Positions 14,040 through 25,225 of a DNA stretch of 64,000 nt are shown piece by piece. Position numbers and translations under genes: made by a program. Each line of letters begins with the position of its first letter. The stretch's first letter is position 1. The notes under the pieces are model-generated. The model made no database searches. It had not been told where the DNA came from and saw only the letters and a program-made list of their open reading frames with translations. Source of the DNA: Macrocystis pyrifera (Eukaryota; Sar; Phaeophyceae; Laminariales; Laminariaceae); contig JASSKH010000009.1 in assembly GCA_031763025.1 (NCBI GenBank), positions 1 through 64,000 of the forward strand. Reading direction: 5' to 3'.

Positions 14040-14080
14040 TTCTAACGCTAACCCTAACCCGAACCCGAACCCAGGACCTG
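14040..14080 (+). repeat. Decayed interstitial telomere tract
   Basis: The run CTAACGCTAACCCTAACCC, followed by CGAACCCGAACCC, is a degenerate CCCTAA array of about six units. It has the same orientation as the perfect arrays at 30,173 and 41,348. It probably marks an older telomere remnant. Confidence 0.65.
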
Positions 14081-14440
14081 GTGCTTGGTTACTGTGCTTG
14101 ATAAGACTCTAGGCCGTAACGCTAAAAACAAACTTCAACCCTGAACTGGTGCTTGGTTGCGGAGATTGGCACTAAGACTCTAGGTCGCAACAGCAAACGT
14201 TTGGGCGCATTGTGATTAAGACTGGTGTACATCATCAGATTCAAGGTTGCCACATTAGACCGGTGGACGCACTTGAACCCAGAGCAAAGGCGACTTTACA
14301 ATTTCGACGGTGTTTTTTTATAGGGACCGCTTTCGAAATCGCTGTCAGGTGAAACTACGTACGAGTACCCACCGTAAGCCAGTCATCAGAGTCCACCGAC
14401 CATCAGCACAACGGACCCAGCGAACCACAAGCGCAACACA

Positions 14441-14526
14441 GGCAGCAGAACAGACGCCGGTACACCCTCGCGCACACAGGGCAGGCAGCAGAACAGACGC
14501 CGGTACACCCTCGCGCACACAGGGCA
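14441..14526 (+). repeat. 43-bp perfect tandem duplication
   Basis: A unit beginning GGCAGCAGAACAGACGCCGG occurs at 14,441-14,483 and again at 14,484-14,526 without a difference that I can see. Confidence 0.9.
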
Positions 14527-15199
14527 GCGTTACGACTGCTGCGCGTCAATTGGAACCGCCCGAACTACTGTACGTTTCTGGTCTCCTTCCTGTGTTTAGT
14601 ATGCCTGGTGCTCTTGCTTCATGTCGAGACCATAGCCCTTGGGACGCATAATCTCAGGCAGCAACAGCAACGGCAAGCACCACTAGGTGCCGTAGGTGCC
14701 GCAAGGAGCGATCAGCTACTGCCGAGCGAGGGCGGGCTGAATGAGAACTCGGCTGGATGCGACAACAGATACTCCTACTGGTAGTCTGTCTCGTGTGTAC
14801 TACTGTAGTAAGTGTTTTGTCCCGTGAGTACTGTAGTTCTCAGGGCTCCGTTTAACCCCTCTGAGACCCCGAGATAGCGACTAAAACCACGGCACCTTCG
14901 GTGTTATCAACCGTCTACGAGCAGCCTCAACGCAAAGCTAACCCTGCGCCCGTGCCGTACGGCTTCTTGCATCGCATCTCGGAACGCCATTTGTATCGTC
15001 CCCCAATGACGCAGTGGCCATTGCTGTAATCGTCATAATTTTCCTCTCTCAAGTTCACAAGACAAACCGTCGAAAACAAACCACGCACACGAACTCCCAC
15101 CCCGGGATGGAGAGGAAGCGCCTGCCCGGGAGAGAAAGGAAAGTGCAGCGAAGCGAGGCTAGACGCGCCGCGGCCGGTGAACGGCTTGAGCAGGCGGCT

Positions 15200-18100
15200 G
15201 GGCGTCGTCGAGGTTTTGGCAACAAAACTAACCGATTGGGCGGCCCTCTAGTTGCACCGCCGCGTAGCGCACGTTTCTTAGATGGATGTGATCGGAAACT
15301 AAGCCAGAGGCGCAGGACACACGGTCAACGCTTGCTTTTCTATCACCCCCGGTATGGTCAAACGTCCTTGCCGAGTGTAAACTGAAACAACACCCTTCAT
15401 CGTTTTTGGGCGACAAAACCAAGTTTGTTGTGCGGCCCTCGAAAGTAGTAGTATCTCTCCGTAACGCCCCAGTCCATGTTTTATAGAGGGATATGGTCGG
15501 GGAAAACACCAGAGGTGCACGCGACACGGCCAACGATTGATTTTCCGTTCACCGCCGGCACGGTAACATGTTATCCCAGACTGTCAACAAAAACGAGACC
15601 TTCGTCGTGGTTTTGGCGACAGAACCAAGCTAAGCACGGCCCTGCAGTGGTGACTCATTAACACCCCAGCCCGCTTTTACAGGAGGAAAAGGTCGAAAAC
15701 AAATCCAGAAGTGCGCGCGAAACAGCCAACGCATGCATTTCACAGTCGGCACGGTATAGCATTATTTCAGAATGTGAGTCAAACAACAGACTTCGTTGTG
15801 TTTTGGGCGACAAAACCAGGCTAAATATGCGGAGTTTCAGCGGTGTATACACGTAACTCCCCGGCCAACCGGCTTTGTAGGGGAACGGTAGGGACAAATG
15901 CCAGAGGTGCACGCGACACGGCCAACCAGTGTTTTTCCTTTCACCGCCGGCACGGTAAAGCCTTCTTGCCGAGAGTAAACCAAAACAAAGCCCTTCGCCG
16001 TGTTTTGGGCGACGAGAACACGCTAAACACGCGAGGTTCCAGTGGTAACTACCCGTATCTCCCCAGTCCACGTGTTGTGGGAAGATCTGGTCGGAATTAA
16101 AGTCAGAGGTTCACGCGAAAGAGTCAACGATTGCTTTTCCTTTCACCTTCTACACGGTAGTATATCGTTGCGGAGGGTCAACAAAAAGGAGGCCCTTCGT
16201 CAAGGTTTTGGCGGCAAAACCAAGCAAATTATGCGGTCTGCCAGCGGTCCCAGCAACGCCCCAGCCCACGTTTTATTCGAGGATATAGCCGGGAAAAAAG
16301 CCTGTGATGCACGCGAAACGGCCAACGCTTTTTTTCCCCTTCACCGCCGGCACGTTGGTACGAGATTGCCGACAGTTAAGAACAACGACACCCTTCGTCG
16401 AGTTTTGACGGACAAAACCAAGCTGATCATGGGGCCTTCTGTGGCAACTCACCTTAACACCCCAGCCCACGTTTTATGGAAGGATGCGGTCGGGAAACAA
16501 AGCCTTAAGTTCACACGGCACGACGTACGACTGCTTTTATTTTAAAGTGGCACGGTAAGACGTTAGTGTAGGGTGTAAACGCAAACGATGCCCTTTGTCG
16601 TGTTTTGGGCGACCAAATCAAGCTAATCATGCGACCCTTCGGCGGTAACTCATTGTTCCCCCCAGCCCACGTTTTGTAGGAGGGCATGATCGGGAAAAAA
16701 CGCAGAGGTGCACGCGCCCTGCCCCACGATTGCTTTTCCTTCCATCTTTCGCACGATAAAACGTTAACCCCGAGTGTCAACGAAAACGGCATCCTTCGCC
16801 GAGTTTTGGGCGACAAAACCAAGCTGATTCTGCGCCCCTCCAGCGTTAGCTCCTCGTAACGCCCTAGCCCACGTTTTATATGCGGATATGGCCGGAAATA
16901 ATGTCAGAGGTTCACACAACACGCCGAACGATTGCTTTTATTGCATTTTCCGCACCGTTAAATGCATATTTCGAGTGTCAACGAAAACGAGACCCTTTGT
17001 CGATGATTGGGCGATGAAACCAAGCGGATTCTGCGGATCTTCAGTGGTAACTCATCCTAACACCCTAGCCCACGTTTTATAGGGGAGCGAGGTCGGAAAA
17101 AATGCCAGAGGTGTACGAGAAACGGCCTACGCTTGTTTTTCCTTTCACCCCTGGCACGGTAAAACGTCATTCCCGAGTGTCAACCAAAACAGGATCCTTC
17201 GTCGGGTTTTGAGCGACAAAGCCAAGCTAATTGTGCTCTCCTCCAATGCTATCTCCCGTGACGCCCCAGCCCACATTTTTGATGCCGATACGGTCGAAAA
17301 GGAAGTCAGAGGTTCATATGACACGACCAAGGCTTGTATTTGTTTTCACTACCGGCACGGTAAAACGTTATTCTCTAGTGTCAACGAAAACAAGACCCTT
17401 CGTCGTGGTTTGGGCGACGAAACTAAGCTAGTCATGCAGCCCTTCAGTGGAAACACCCCTTAGCATCCCAGACCGCGTTTGACAGGAGGACATGGTCGGG
17501 AAAAAAGCCAGTGGTGCACGCGAAACAACCAACGCTTGATTTTTCTTTCCCCTCCGACACCGCAATACATGATTTGGGAGTCAATGTCGACGAGACACTT
17601 CGGCGAGTTTTGGGTGACAAAACCAAGCTTATTTGCGACTACCAGCGGCAGCTACCAGTAACGCCTCAGACCACTCTTTATATGCGGATATGGTTGGGAA
17701 GAAAGCTAGAGATTCACACAAAACGCCCCACGGTTACGCTGTACTTCACTTTCTGCACCCTTTAACGTTATTCCCGAGTGGCGACGAAAACGAGACTCTT
17801 CATCATGCTTAGGGCGACAAACTCAAGCTAACTCCTTTTTTTCATTTCCTTTTCAGAGTACAGGTACCACGGGCCCGACTCAGACCTGCAGAGGGTCGAC
17901 AGACTTCGTTTGTTTCGCCACGGCGGGAGTGCTATACAAGTGTATATTCTTGCACCCCCCCTCGTTGTCAGCTTTTGAGCTTGTCGACCATCCTGGCGGA
18001 ACCGCCCGCGCGGCAAGAAACGACTTTGCCGTAAAAAGCCTAACCCTAACCTGGACCCAGCATACGTTTTATAGACGAACATGGTCAGAGAAACGCCAAA

Positions 18101-19050
18101 CGTACACGCGAAACGGTCAGCGCTTGGTTTTTCTTTCCCCACCGGCACGATGGAACGTTCATGCCGAGCGTGAACCCAAACGAGATCCTTCGTCGTGTTT
18201 TTGGAGACAAAACCAAGCCAACTATGCGACTCTCCAGTGGTACCTCCCCGAAACACCCCAGCCCGCGGTTTCAAGGCGGCACACATGGTCAGGCAAACAC
18301 CAGAAGTGTACGCGAAGCGGCCAGCGCTTGCTTTTTCTTTCGCTACCAGGTTAGTGGAACGTCCATGCCGAGCGTGGATCAAAATTAGACTCTCAGTCGT
18401 GTTTCGAGCGACAAAACCAAGCCAATGTGGCTCTCTGGTGGTACCTCCCCGAAACACTCCAGCCCACGTTTTACAGGCGGACATGGTAAAAAGAACGTCA
18501 GAGGTGCACGCGAAGCGGTCAGCGCTTCCTTTTTCTTTCACCACTGGCCCGGTGGAACGTTCTTGCCGAGCTTGAAGCAAAACGACACCCCTCGTCGTGT
18601 TTTGGGCGACAAAACCAATTGCTCCCCTCACCCTCCAGGGCGACAAAACCAAGCCAATGTGGCTCTCTGGTGGTACCTCCCCGAAACACTCCAGCCCACG
18701 TTTTACAGGCGGACATGGTAAAAAGAACGTCAGAGGTGCACGCGAAGCGGTCAGCGCTTCCTTTTTCTTTCACCACTGGCCCGGTGGAACGTTCTTGCCG
18801 AGCTTGAAGCAAAACGACACCCCTCGTCGTGTTTTGGGCGACAAAACCAATTGCTCCCCTCACCCTCCAGTTGGTACCCCAGCCCGCGTTTTCTTGGAGG
18901 GTATGATTAGAAAAAACGCTAAAAGTGTACCCGACAGGGTCAAGGCCTTCTTTTTCTTTCGCCTCCCGCTCGGTAAAGCACTATTCCCGAGCATCAACGA
19001 AACGAGAATCTTCGCCGAGGTTTTTGGCAGCAAAACCAGCCTAGTTTAGC
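15200..19050 (+). repeat. Diverged 201-bp satellite array, about 20 monomers
   Basis: The same landmark order as the 498-13,480 array is recognisable (GGCGACAAAACCAAGCTAA, CCCAGCCCACGTTTTA, GGTGCACGCGA, CACGGTAAAACGTTA) with a period near 195-200 bases. Neighbouring monomers are far less similar to one another than in the left array. This looks like an older block that has escaped homogenisation. The last part (18,050-18,870) again resembles the young monomers. Confidence 0.85.
18408..18870 (+). repeat. 232-bp near-perfect tandem duplication in the old array
   Basis: The block starting GCGACAAAACCAAGCCAATG at 18,408 is repeated from 18,640 with no difference that I can see across the unit, including the unusual sequence TTGCTCCCCTCACCCTCCAG. 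This is a recent duplication in an otherwise diverged array. Confidence 0.9.
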
Positions 19051-19765
19051 AGTTGTAAAAACGTTAGCGGGCGTACATCGCTGTATCTTGACCCCGAGTT
19101 CAACGTGGGTATGGTCGGACAAAAGACCAGCGGTGCATGGGACTCAACCGACGCTTGCTTGCCCTGTCAGCGCCCGCACGGTAAAAGCAAAAACCCTTCG
19201 TCGATTGTTTTTTATACCAAACGAATCGACCGTTTGTTCGTCCAGTTGTACCCCCCCGCCACACTCCTGCCCATGTTGTTTACGCAGACGTTCCTGACGA
19301 ACAGCCAGGCAACTCTGCTTCAATGATTTGTCAATGATTTGCGTATCATGCTAGACTTGCACTAGTTCCGAGGTAGTGTCATCCGGCACTCTTACATATC
19401 CTGAATTTCTGCGCTGCCGTCTGAAGCGCGAGGTAGCTACGATCTGCCTTTATCCTGCCAACTTTAGTGTCTCGCCGTGAACCAGGGCCAGCGACAAGTC
19501 TTGACCTCGTGGTGTCGACGAAGACGTCGTATACAACGTCTGTCCCAATCCCTTTTTGGCTGCCGCCTGGCAGCAGAGCTTGTATTTTCAGTTATGACAG
19601 CTGCCAAAGTTTACGGCAGCGTGACCGGCTCGGCTTCTCAAAACATCGAAATCCCGATCAACCGCGAGACGGGCTGGAGACCCGACACACCTTGTGAAGC
19701 CGAAATAGACCTGGGGTGGTGGTGTGGGCGGCAAAAGCAGGCGACTGGGATGACAGAGCGACTTG
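19051..19765. other. Low-copy spacer before module copy A
   Basis: No clear repeat and no supported gene. It separates the end of the diverged satellite from the duplicated module that begins at 19,766. Confidence 0.5.
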
Positions 19766-19813
19766 ATTAGCAAAATAAATATAGCTTGCGATATCGAAAG
19801 TTAATGCGAATAG

Positions 19814-20330
19814 TGGGTGAGGAGGAGCCTCCGTGGATATCATTTTTTTCTAACGCTAACTCTAACCCAAACCCCAATCTGTTTTTGAAGCTTTGTCCTA
19901 AGTGTCTTGTTTTTGTTTCTACGTGACAACACCGTGTTTATTTTTCCTGGCCACAAGACCATGGTGATCTGCTCCTCCGCAGTAAACGTATACCTTCCGA
20001 TTTCAAAAGTAGATGCCAGCATTGGGTGAGGAGGAGCCTTTGTGGATATCATTTTTTTCTAACGCCAACTCTAATCCAAATCCCAACCCGCTTCTAAAGC
20101 TACGTGGCTTGTTTTTTTTCTACGTCACAACACCTTGTTTATTGTTCCTGGTCACGAGATCATGGTCATCTGCTCCTCCGCCGACCTTGGCTAGCAGTAA
20201 ACGTAAACCTCCCGATTTCAAAAAGTAGATGCGAGCAATGGGTGAGGAGGAGCCTTTGTGGATATCATTTTTTTCTAACGCGAACTCTAACCCGAACCCC
20301 AATCCGCTTCTAAAGCTTTGTCCTAAGTGG
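19814..20330 (+). repeat. Three ~212-bp repeats each holding a decayed telomere tract (copy A)
   Basis: TGGGTGAGGAGGAGCC followed by GTGGATATCATTTTTTTCTA starts at about 19,814, 20,024 and 20,240. Each is followed by a degenerate CCCTAA tract such as CTAACGCTAACTCTAACCC. Each unit then carries a shared piece with CTTGTTTTTTT and ACGTAAACCTCCCGATTTC. The equivalent units in copy B start near 30,412, 30,623 and 30,840. Confidence 0.85.
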
Positions 20331-21700
20331 GTTGTTTCACTCCGCGGGTATGTCTTCACGGGTTGATCGGCCATCGGCTCTGCAGCGATGGATGGAGATT
20401 GGTTTTCCCCTCCACGTCGCCCACCGCCACCATAAAAAGGTCCCCACGAGGATGAGGTTGCTGACAGCCAGAGGCTGGTTCCTCCTCAGCACCTGCTACC
20501 AACCCCTGATGCTGGAGCCCGCTGCTTGGGCAACGGCACCCGCGCCTTCGTCAGCGAGGGCTGTTGTAGTATCGTGTGGGGGACAGCGTTCTTTGTTTCT
20601 TCGATACACAATACCAACCTTCTAACAAGGATCCCGAGTTTCTAAGAAATACGTAATCAAGATCGTGTCGACTGATATACACGTCCCGCCGCGGTCTAGT
20701 CTTCGAACAACAGACGACAGGGCTGGTGACATCTTTGTCCGACGAACGCCTCAAAAAACGCTTTGGAAAACAATGCGTGTACAGAAACATACAGTAGAAG
20801 CACGCAGCAGTAGCTGCAAGACCTAGAAAGCAGACCGCGACCGCAAAACAGGAAAAAACTCTGATGCCTTACGTTGGTTTGTATCACTCGTCGGGAAAAA
20901 AGTCTGAATGAACTTACAGCGGATCGAAATCGGGACACAGCTGCGAACAATCTCGACTACTCACGCGCCCCAGTCCATGGCAGCGAAGGGCTGGTCGGGA
21001 GGACGGTAGGGGGGGTTGTTTTATCCCAAAGCTATACATTTAACGTAGCTGGTGGAGTTAGACTATGACAAGTTCGGCCCAAGCCACCTAACCCGACACA
21101 AAACAGTTCCCAAGACTTGAGACTACATTCGACCAAATTAAGCATTGAAGCAGTCTATAGGACCCTGGGGACGGAAACCATTTCGGATAAAGCATCAGAA
21201 CGGACACTGATTGTTTCGAAGGTGTGCTGAAAGATAGCAGTAGATTGTTGTTGCCATTTTTATTCTGACTTCCGGGGCTCCAGAACCTCTACCTAATATC
21301 GTTTGAACGCCTTTTCCGTTTCATATGATTATTCGTTGTTTATGGAGGCCATTGGATTGCACTTTCAGTTTTATCCTAAAGTTAGTGTTTGGGCGTGGTA
21401 GTCCTCAACCGAGGATCCTAAGAAAAAATAGGTACACCTCTACCGTAGCATGTGTCTTGACGACAGTAGCTGGTGCCCAAATATATTGCTGCGCTAGTTC
21501 CATGCGACAGCTATACTTTTCAAACGTATTGACTGCTGATCACTAACCCAATCCTAAGTGCCAGGTAGGCTTCCGGTGGGTGAGGTGGAAGGCTGATCAT
21601 ATTTGTAGACCTTGGCAGGGTGTTCGACAGACGTTTTGTAATATTCGCCGGCGGCTCCTGCGGATAAAAAATTGTGCGCCACAACAGTGAGTGTCCTTGT

Positions 21701-21730
21701 GGGTGGGAGCTTTGTGGGTGGGAGCAGGGT
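21701..21730 (+). promoter_or_regulatory. Potential G-quadruplex motif
   Basis: GGGTGGGAGCTTTGTGGGTG, then GGAGCAGGG, gives five runs of three G with loops of 1, 8, 1 and 4 bases. It lies at the head of the first polymerase III-like repeat and is repeated in copy B near 32,300. A role is only inferred. Confidence 0.4.
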
Positions 21731-22800
21731 GCCAATATACGAACTAGCATATGCGGGAATCGAACCGATTGCCGAAATAGTCGACGGTTCCTGCGCCCGA
21801 ACTGTGCCTCTGGATGGGATCAGGGTAGGTGGTGGGCCTCCTGCGGCTCGTGCGAAGAAATATTTATATTTCTGCACCTTGTAGGTGGGAACAGGGTGCC
21901 AAATAGGAAGAGGTTTCGGCAGATTCGAGGTACCAAGCGGGAGCAGGGTGCCAAACGCAAAAACAACAATATACGGGAGTGATCCCATTAGGCACCCTGC
22001 TCCCACCGCCAAGGCTCACAAATAAAATTGTTGCAGGAGATTACCATTGCGGGGGACCATCGTAAATAGGACCAAATACTGCTAAAAAAAAAAAAGGGAA
22101 ACACATAGTTTTTTGTGTGTAGGGTCCTATTTACTATGGTCTCCCGTAATACAAACACCCCAATCCCACTCAGAGCTGCAGAAATCGTCCCCAGACACGA
22201 AACTAGCAAAGAAAATATAGGAACTCGCATATGCGGGAGCCGATTGGCGAAAACAAAGACGGGTTTTGAGCCCGAGCTGTGCCTTCGGGTGGGATCAGGG
22301 TGGCTGGTGGGCCTCCGGCGGCTCTTCGGAGGGATGTTTCTATTTTTGCACCTTGTGGGCGGGAGCAAGGTGCCAAATGGGAAGGGCCCACGGCGAGGTC
22401 GAGGTACCAAGCGGAAGCAGGGTGGCAAACGCAAACTAAAATTATAGGCAGGCACGACTCCGATCTGATCCAACCCGGGTGTGATCCCGTTGGCACCCTG
22501 CTCCCACCTGTGGCGTCTGGGATATGCATCACGGTTTGAGCAAGATCATGCACGCCTACACACATAGCTCATAAATGATGTTGTGGCCGGAGATCAGTAC
22601 AAAGCACCCTGATCCCTTTCAGAGGAATAACAATCGTCCGCAGGCACGGCAGAAGCAACAAGAAAAAATGTACGAACTCGCATACGCGGGATCGGGAATC
22701 GAACCTATTGGTGAAACAATAGACGGATTATCGCCCGAGCTGTGCCTCTGGATGAGATCAGGGTGCCTGGTGGGCCCCCAGCGGCTTCTTCCACCGGGAT
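21715..22800 (-). repeat. Repeats with polymerase III-like A and B boxes (copy A)
   Basis: Three related units on the minus strand. Units 1 and 3 carry GGTTCGATTCC, an exact match to the tRNA B-box consensus, at 21,756-21,766 and 22,695-22,705. All three carry an A-box-like AGGCACAGYTCGG about 40 bases upstream, at 21,797-21,808, 22,272-22,284 and 22,735-22,746. In unit 2 the B box is degraded. The flanks do not fold into a tRNA cloverleaf: D-stem, T-stem and acceptor pairings fail. A tRNA-derived SINE-like family is therefore more likely than a tRNA gene. Copy B has the same units near 32,340-33,400. Confidence 0.45.
22040..22150. mobile_element. Fold-back (MITE-like) element, copy A
   Basis: The left arm GGGGGACCATCGTAAATAGG (from 22,051) is answered by the right arm GGTCCTATTTACTATGGTCT (from 22,123), an inverted repeat of about 23 bases with two or three mismatches. 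Outside the arms lie ATTAC on the left (22,040) and GTAAT on the right (22,146), which are complementary. The loop of about 50 bases is A-rich, then T- and G-rich. There is no room for a transposase, so this would be non-autonomous. Superfamily cannot be assigned. Confidence 0.55.
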
Positions 22801-22839
22801 GATTTCATTTCTACACCTTGTGGGTGGGAACAGCGTGAT

Positions 22840-24430
22840 AAATGGGAGGGGTTTTCGTCGGATTCAAAGTACTCAATTGGAACAGGGTGATTTGTAGTAT
22901 TCTCCGGCTGCTCCTGCCGAGGGCTAAGTATGTCTCTAAACCATTAAGTGGGAGCAGGGTGTCAAACGGGAAAAGTTTCGAAATATTCGAAGTACCAAAT
23001 GGGATCAGGGTAGTTGGTGGGCCTCCGGCGGCTCCTGCGGAGGGCTAATATCATTTCTGCACCTTGTGGATGGGAGCAGGGTACCGAATGGGATCATATC
23101 CGGGTGGGATCAGGGTGCGGCTGGGATCAGGAGGGAAATGCTTAAAGGTCCGCACCACCTGTTTACCTTGAATGAACATTGTCTAGTAGTATGTACTGAT
23201 GGGTGTTGGTCTGATTGTGAGCACGAAGTGGGCACAGGGTGTTTTGTAGTAACTACGGCGGTCCTGAGAGGATGCACGCCCTCGCAGACGGCCGCTATTG
23301 CGAAACATAGGTCGGTGGGGTGCCTGTGGATGGGATCGGGGTAGTTGGTGGCGCCTCCGGCGGCTCCTGCGGAGGGCTAATATCATTTCTGCACATTGTG
23401 GATGGGAACAGGGTACCAAATGGGATCACATCCGGGTGGGATCAGGGCGCGGCTGGGATAAGGAGGGAAAGGCTCGAAGGTCCGCACCGCCTGTGTACCT
23501 TGAGTGAATATTTCTCCCCCATAAATTGTTCAGTGATATGAACTGTGTTGGTCAGATTGCAAGTACGAATTGGGAACAGGGTGTTTTCTAGTAATCTACG
23601 GCGATCCTGCGAGACTAACAGACGACTGCTGCTTCCGCACGTGGGCCGGCGATGGGGTGCTTGTGGATGGGATCAGAGTAGTTGGTGGGCCGCCGGCGGC
23701 TCCTGCGCAGGGCTAATATCATTTCTGCACCTTGTGGATGGGAGCAGGTAACCCTAAAGATCTTACCCGGGTGGGATCAGGGTACGGCTGGGATCAGGAA
23801 GGAATGGCTCGACGTATTTACCTTGAATGAACATTTCTCTCCCAAATTCAGCTAGTAGTACGTACTGATGTGTGTTTGTCGGATTGAAAGTACGAAGTGG
23901 GAACAGGGTGGTTTGTACTGATCTACGGCGGCCCTGCGAGGATTTGTGTCCTTGCAGACGACCGTTGATGCCACACATCGTCCGGTGGGGTGCTTGCGGA
24001 TGGGATCAGAATAGTTGGTGGGCCTCCGGCGGCTCCTGCGGAGGGCTAATATCATTTCTGCACCTTGTGGATGGGAGCAGGGTACCAAATGGGATCATAT
24101 CCGGGTGGGATCAGGGTGTGGCGGGGATCAGGACGAAAGCACCATGTTTTTATCTTGAATGAAAATGTCTCCACCAAACGTTTGACTAGTGATACATGTA
24201 CGGATGTGCGTTGGTCAAGTGTGAACAGGGTGTTTTGTAGTAATATGCACAGTGGTCGTGCGAAGATTTCTGAGAGACTCCTTCTGCGAGTCTGAGTGCC
24301 ACATGGGAGAGGCCTACTGAGGGATCCCACATTGGGAACAGGCAGGTCGGTGGGCCTCCTGCGCTTCGACGGTTATGATATCTCTCCACGTTTCACCGGG
24401 ATCGGATCTGGGTGGGGTCGAAGTGAGGAA
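22840..24430 (+). repeat. ~330-bp GGGATCAGGGT-rich tandem repeats (left block)
   Basis: GGCGGCTCCTGCGGAGGGCT recurs near 23,030, 23,358, 23,697 (with GCGCAGGG) and 24,028, spaced about 330 bases. It is followed each time by AATATCATTTCTGCAC and GGATGGGAACAGGGTACC, then by G-rich pieces, a CTTGAATGAA piece and CGGTCCTGCGAGGAT. The block runs past the end of the near-identical duplication at 23,523. Beyond that point it matches the right block only at family level. Confidence 0.8.
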
Positions 24431-24649
24431 GAGGGCTATCCCTGGAATATCACAGAGTACCACCTGGAAGAAGGGCGGTTCTCCACGACTATTATTCCTA
24501 TCCCTAAGTTAGGTAGATATGACAAATAGCAGGGATTGGAAGCATGGCGAAGCGACCATAGTTTTGAAATATATTTGGCGGGTCGTCCGAATGAGTAGCA
24601 GCTAGCCCCACCGGCAGTATCCTCCAACAATCACCTTGTGACTACGCCG

Positions 24650-24806
24650 CAATGAGCACGTGACACGAGGTGTCCGAGAGAGTGTGAACACGGGCGTCAG
24701 CACGAAGCAGAAAACGTCTGGTACATGACCCTCTAAAAATCGCCGGCGTCTACACCCCAATGAGCTCGTGAAACGAGGTGTCCGAGAGAGTGTGAACACG
24801 GGCGTC
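24650..24806 (+). repeat. 49-bp direct repeat, spacing 108
   Basis: CAATGAGCACGTGACACGAG at 24,650 and CAATGAGCTCGTGAAACGAG at 24,758 are each followed by GTGTCCGAGAGAGTGTGAAC and ACGGGCGTC. Only two mismatches are visible over 49 bases. Confidence 0.85.
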
Positions 24807-25225
24807 TTGGTAAAATAGTCGGTCTGGAATTACTTGGTTTTAGTATTGATAAATTAAATTAGTGGATTCTAGTAGTGACAGCAACAATGACTTGATTATA
24901 ATGAGGCGCAGAGCGTGCGAGCCTTTTTTTTTCTTGGATTCCAGGAAAACAAAAGACTCTTCATAGCGGCTCGGATACGAGCGTAGGATGCCTTGGTTTG
25001 AGTTTCTTTCTATGTGTGTGTGGGTGTGTGGGTGTGTGTGATTCAACATTTTTTTGGGCAACGTTTGACCACCGCTCTCGACGCACACCGCACCGAATCC
25101 AGTCCCGGCGGGCTCTGTGCGCGCGCACACAGACCTCCTCGTCGTGCTCGTGCGGTGGTAGTTCGTTCACAGTACCTGCTACGAGTACCATTGGTATTTC
25201 TCTCTCCTGGACAGAGCATGTCGGG

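Larger units (their letters stand above)
13480..15200. other. Non-satellite spacer between two satellite domains
   Basis: The 201-bp periodicity stops near 13,480 and returns in diverged form near 15,200. The spacer contains a decayed telomere-like tract near 14,040 and a 43-bp tandem duplication at 14,441-14,526. I find no open frame with a recognisable product. The frames present (such as 14,310-14,651) have no domain I can name. Confidence 0.6.
19766..23523 (+). repeat. Subtelomere-like segmental duplication, copy A
   Basis: About 3.76 kb that recurs nearly identically at 30,365-34,109. Differences are scattered substitutions and small indels (for example at 20,440, 21,330 and 22,017). 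It begins ATTAGCAAAATAAATATAGC. In copy B that first base directly follows a perfect CCCTAA array, whereas here it follows unrelated sequence ending in GCGACTTG. Inside lie three ~212-bp repeats with decayed telomere tracts, a fold-back element, repeats with polymerase III-like boxes, and the start of ~330-bp GGGATCAGGGT-rich tandem repeats. No convincing protein gene is present. Frames conserved between the copies carry no weight, since the copies are nearly identical everywhere. Confidence 0.93.

Noticed and set aside
20340-21100. Open frames conserved between module copies A and B (for example 20,950-20,696 and 31,546-31,292)
   Set aside because: The two copies are nearly identical at all positions, so conservation of a frame is not evidence of coding, and no domain is recognisable.
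21756-21808. tRNA gene on the minus strand
   Set aside because: A and B boxes are present, but D-stem, T-stem and acceptor pairings fail in all copies.
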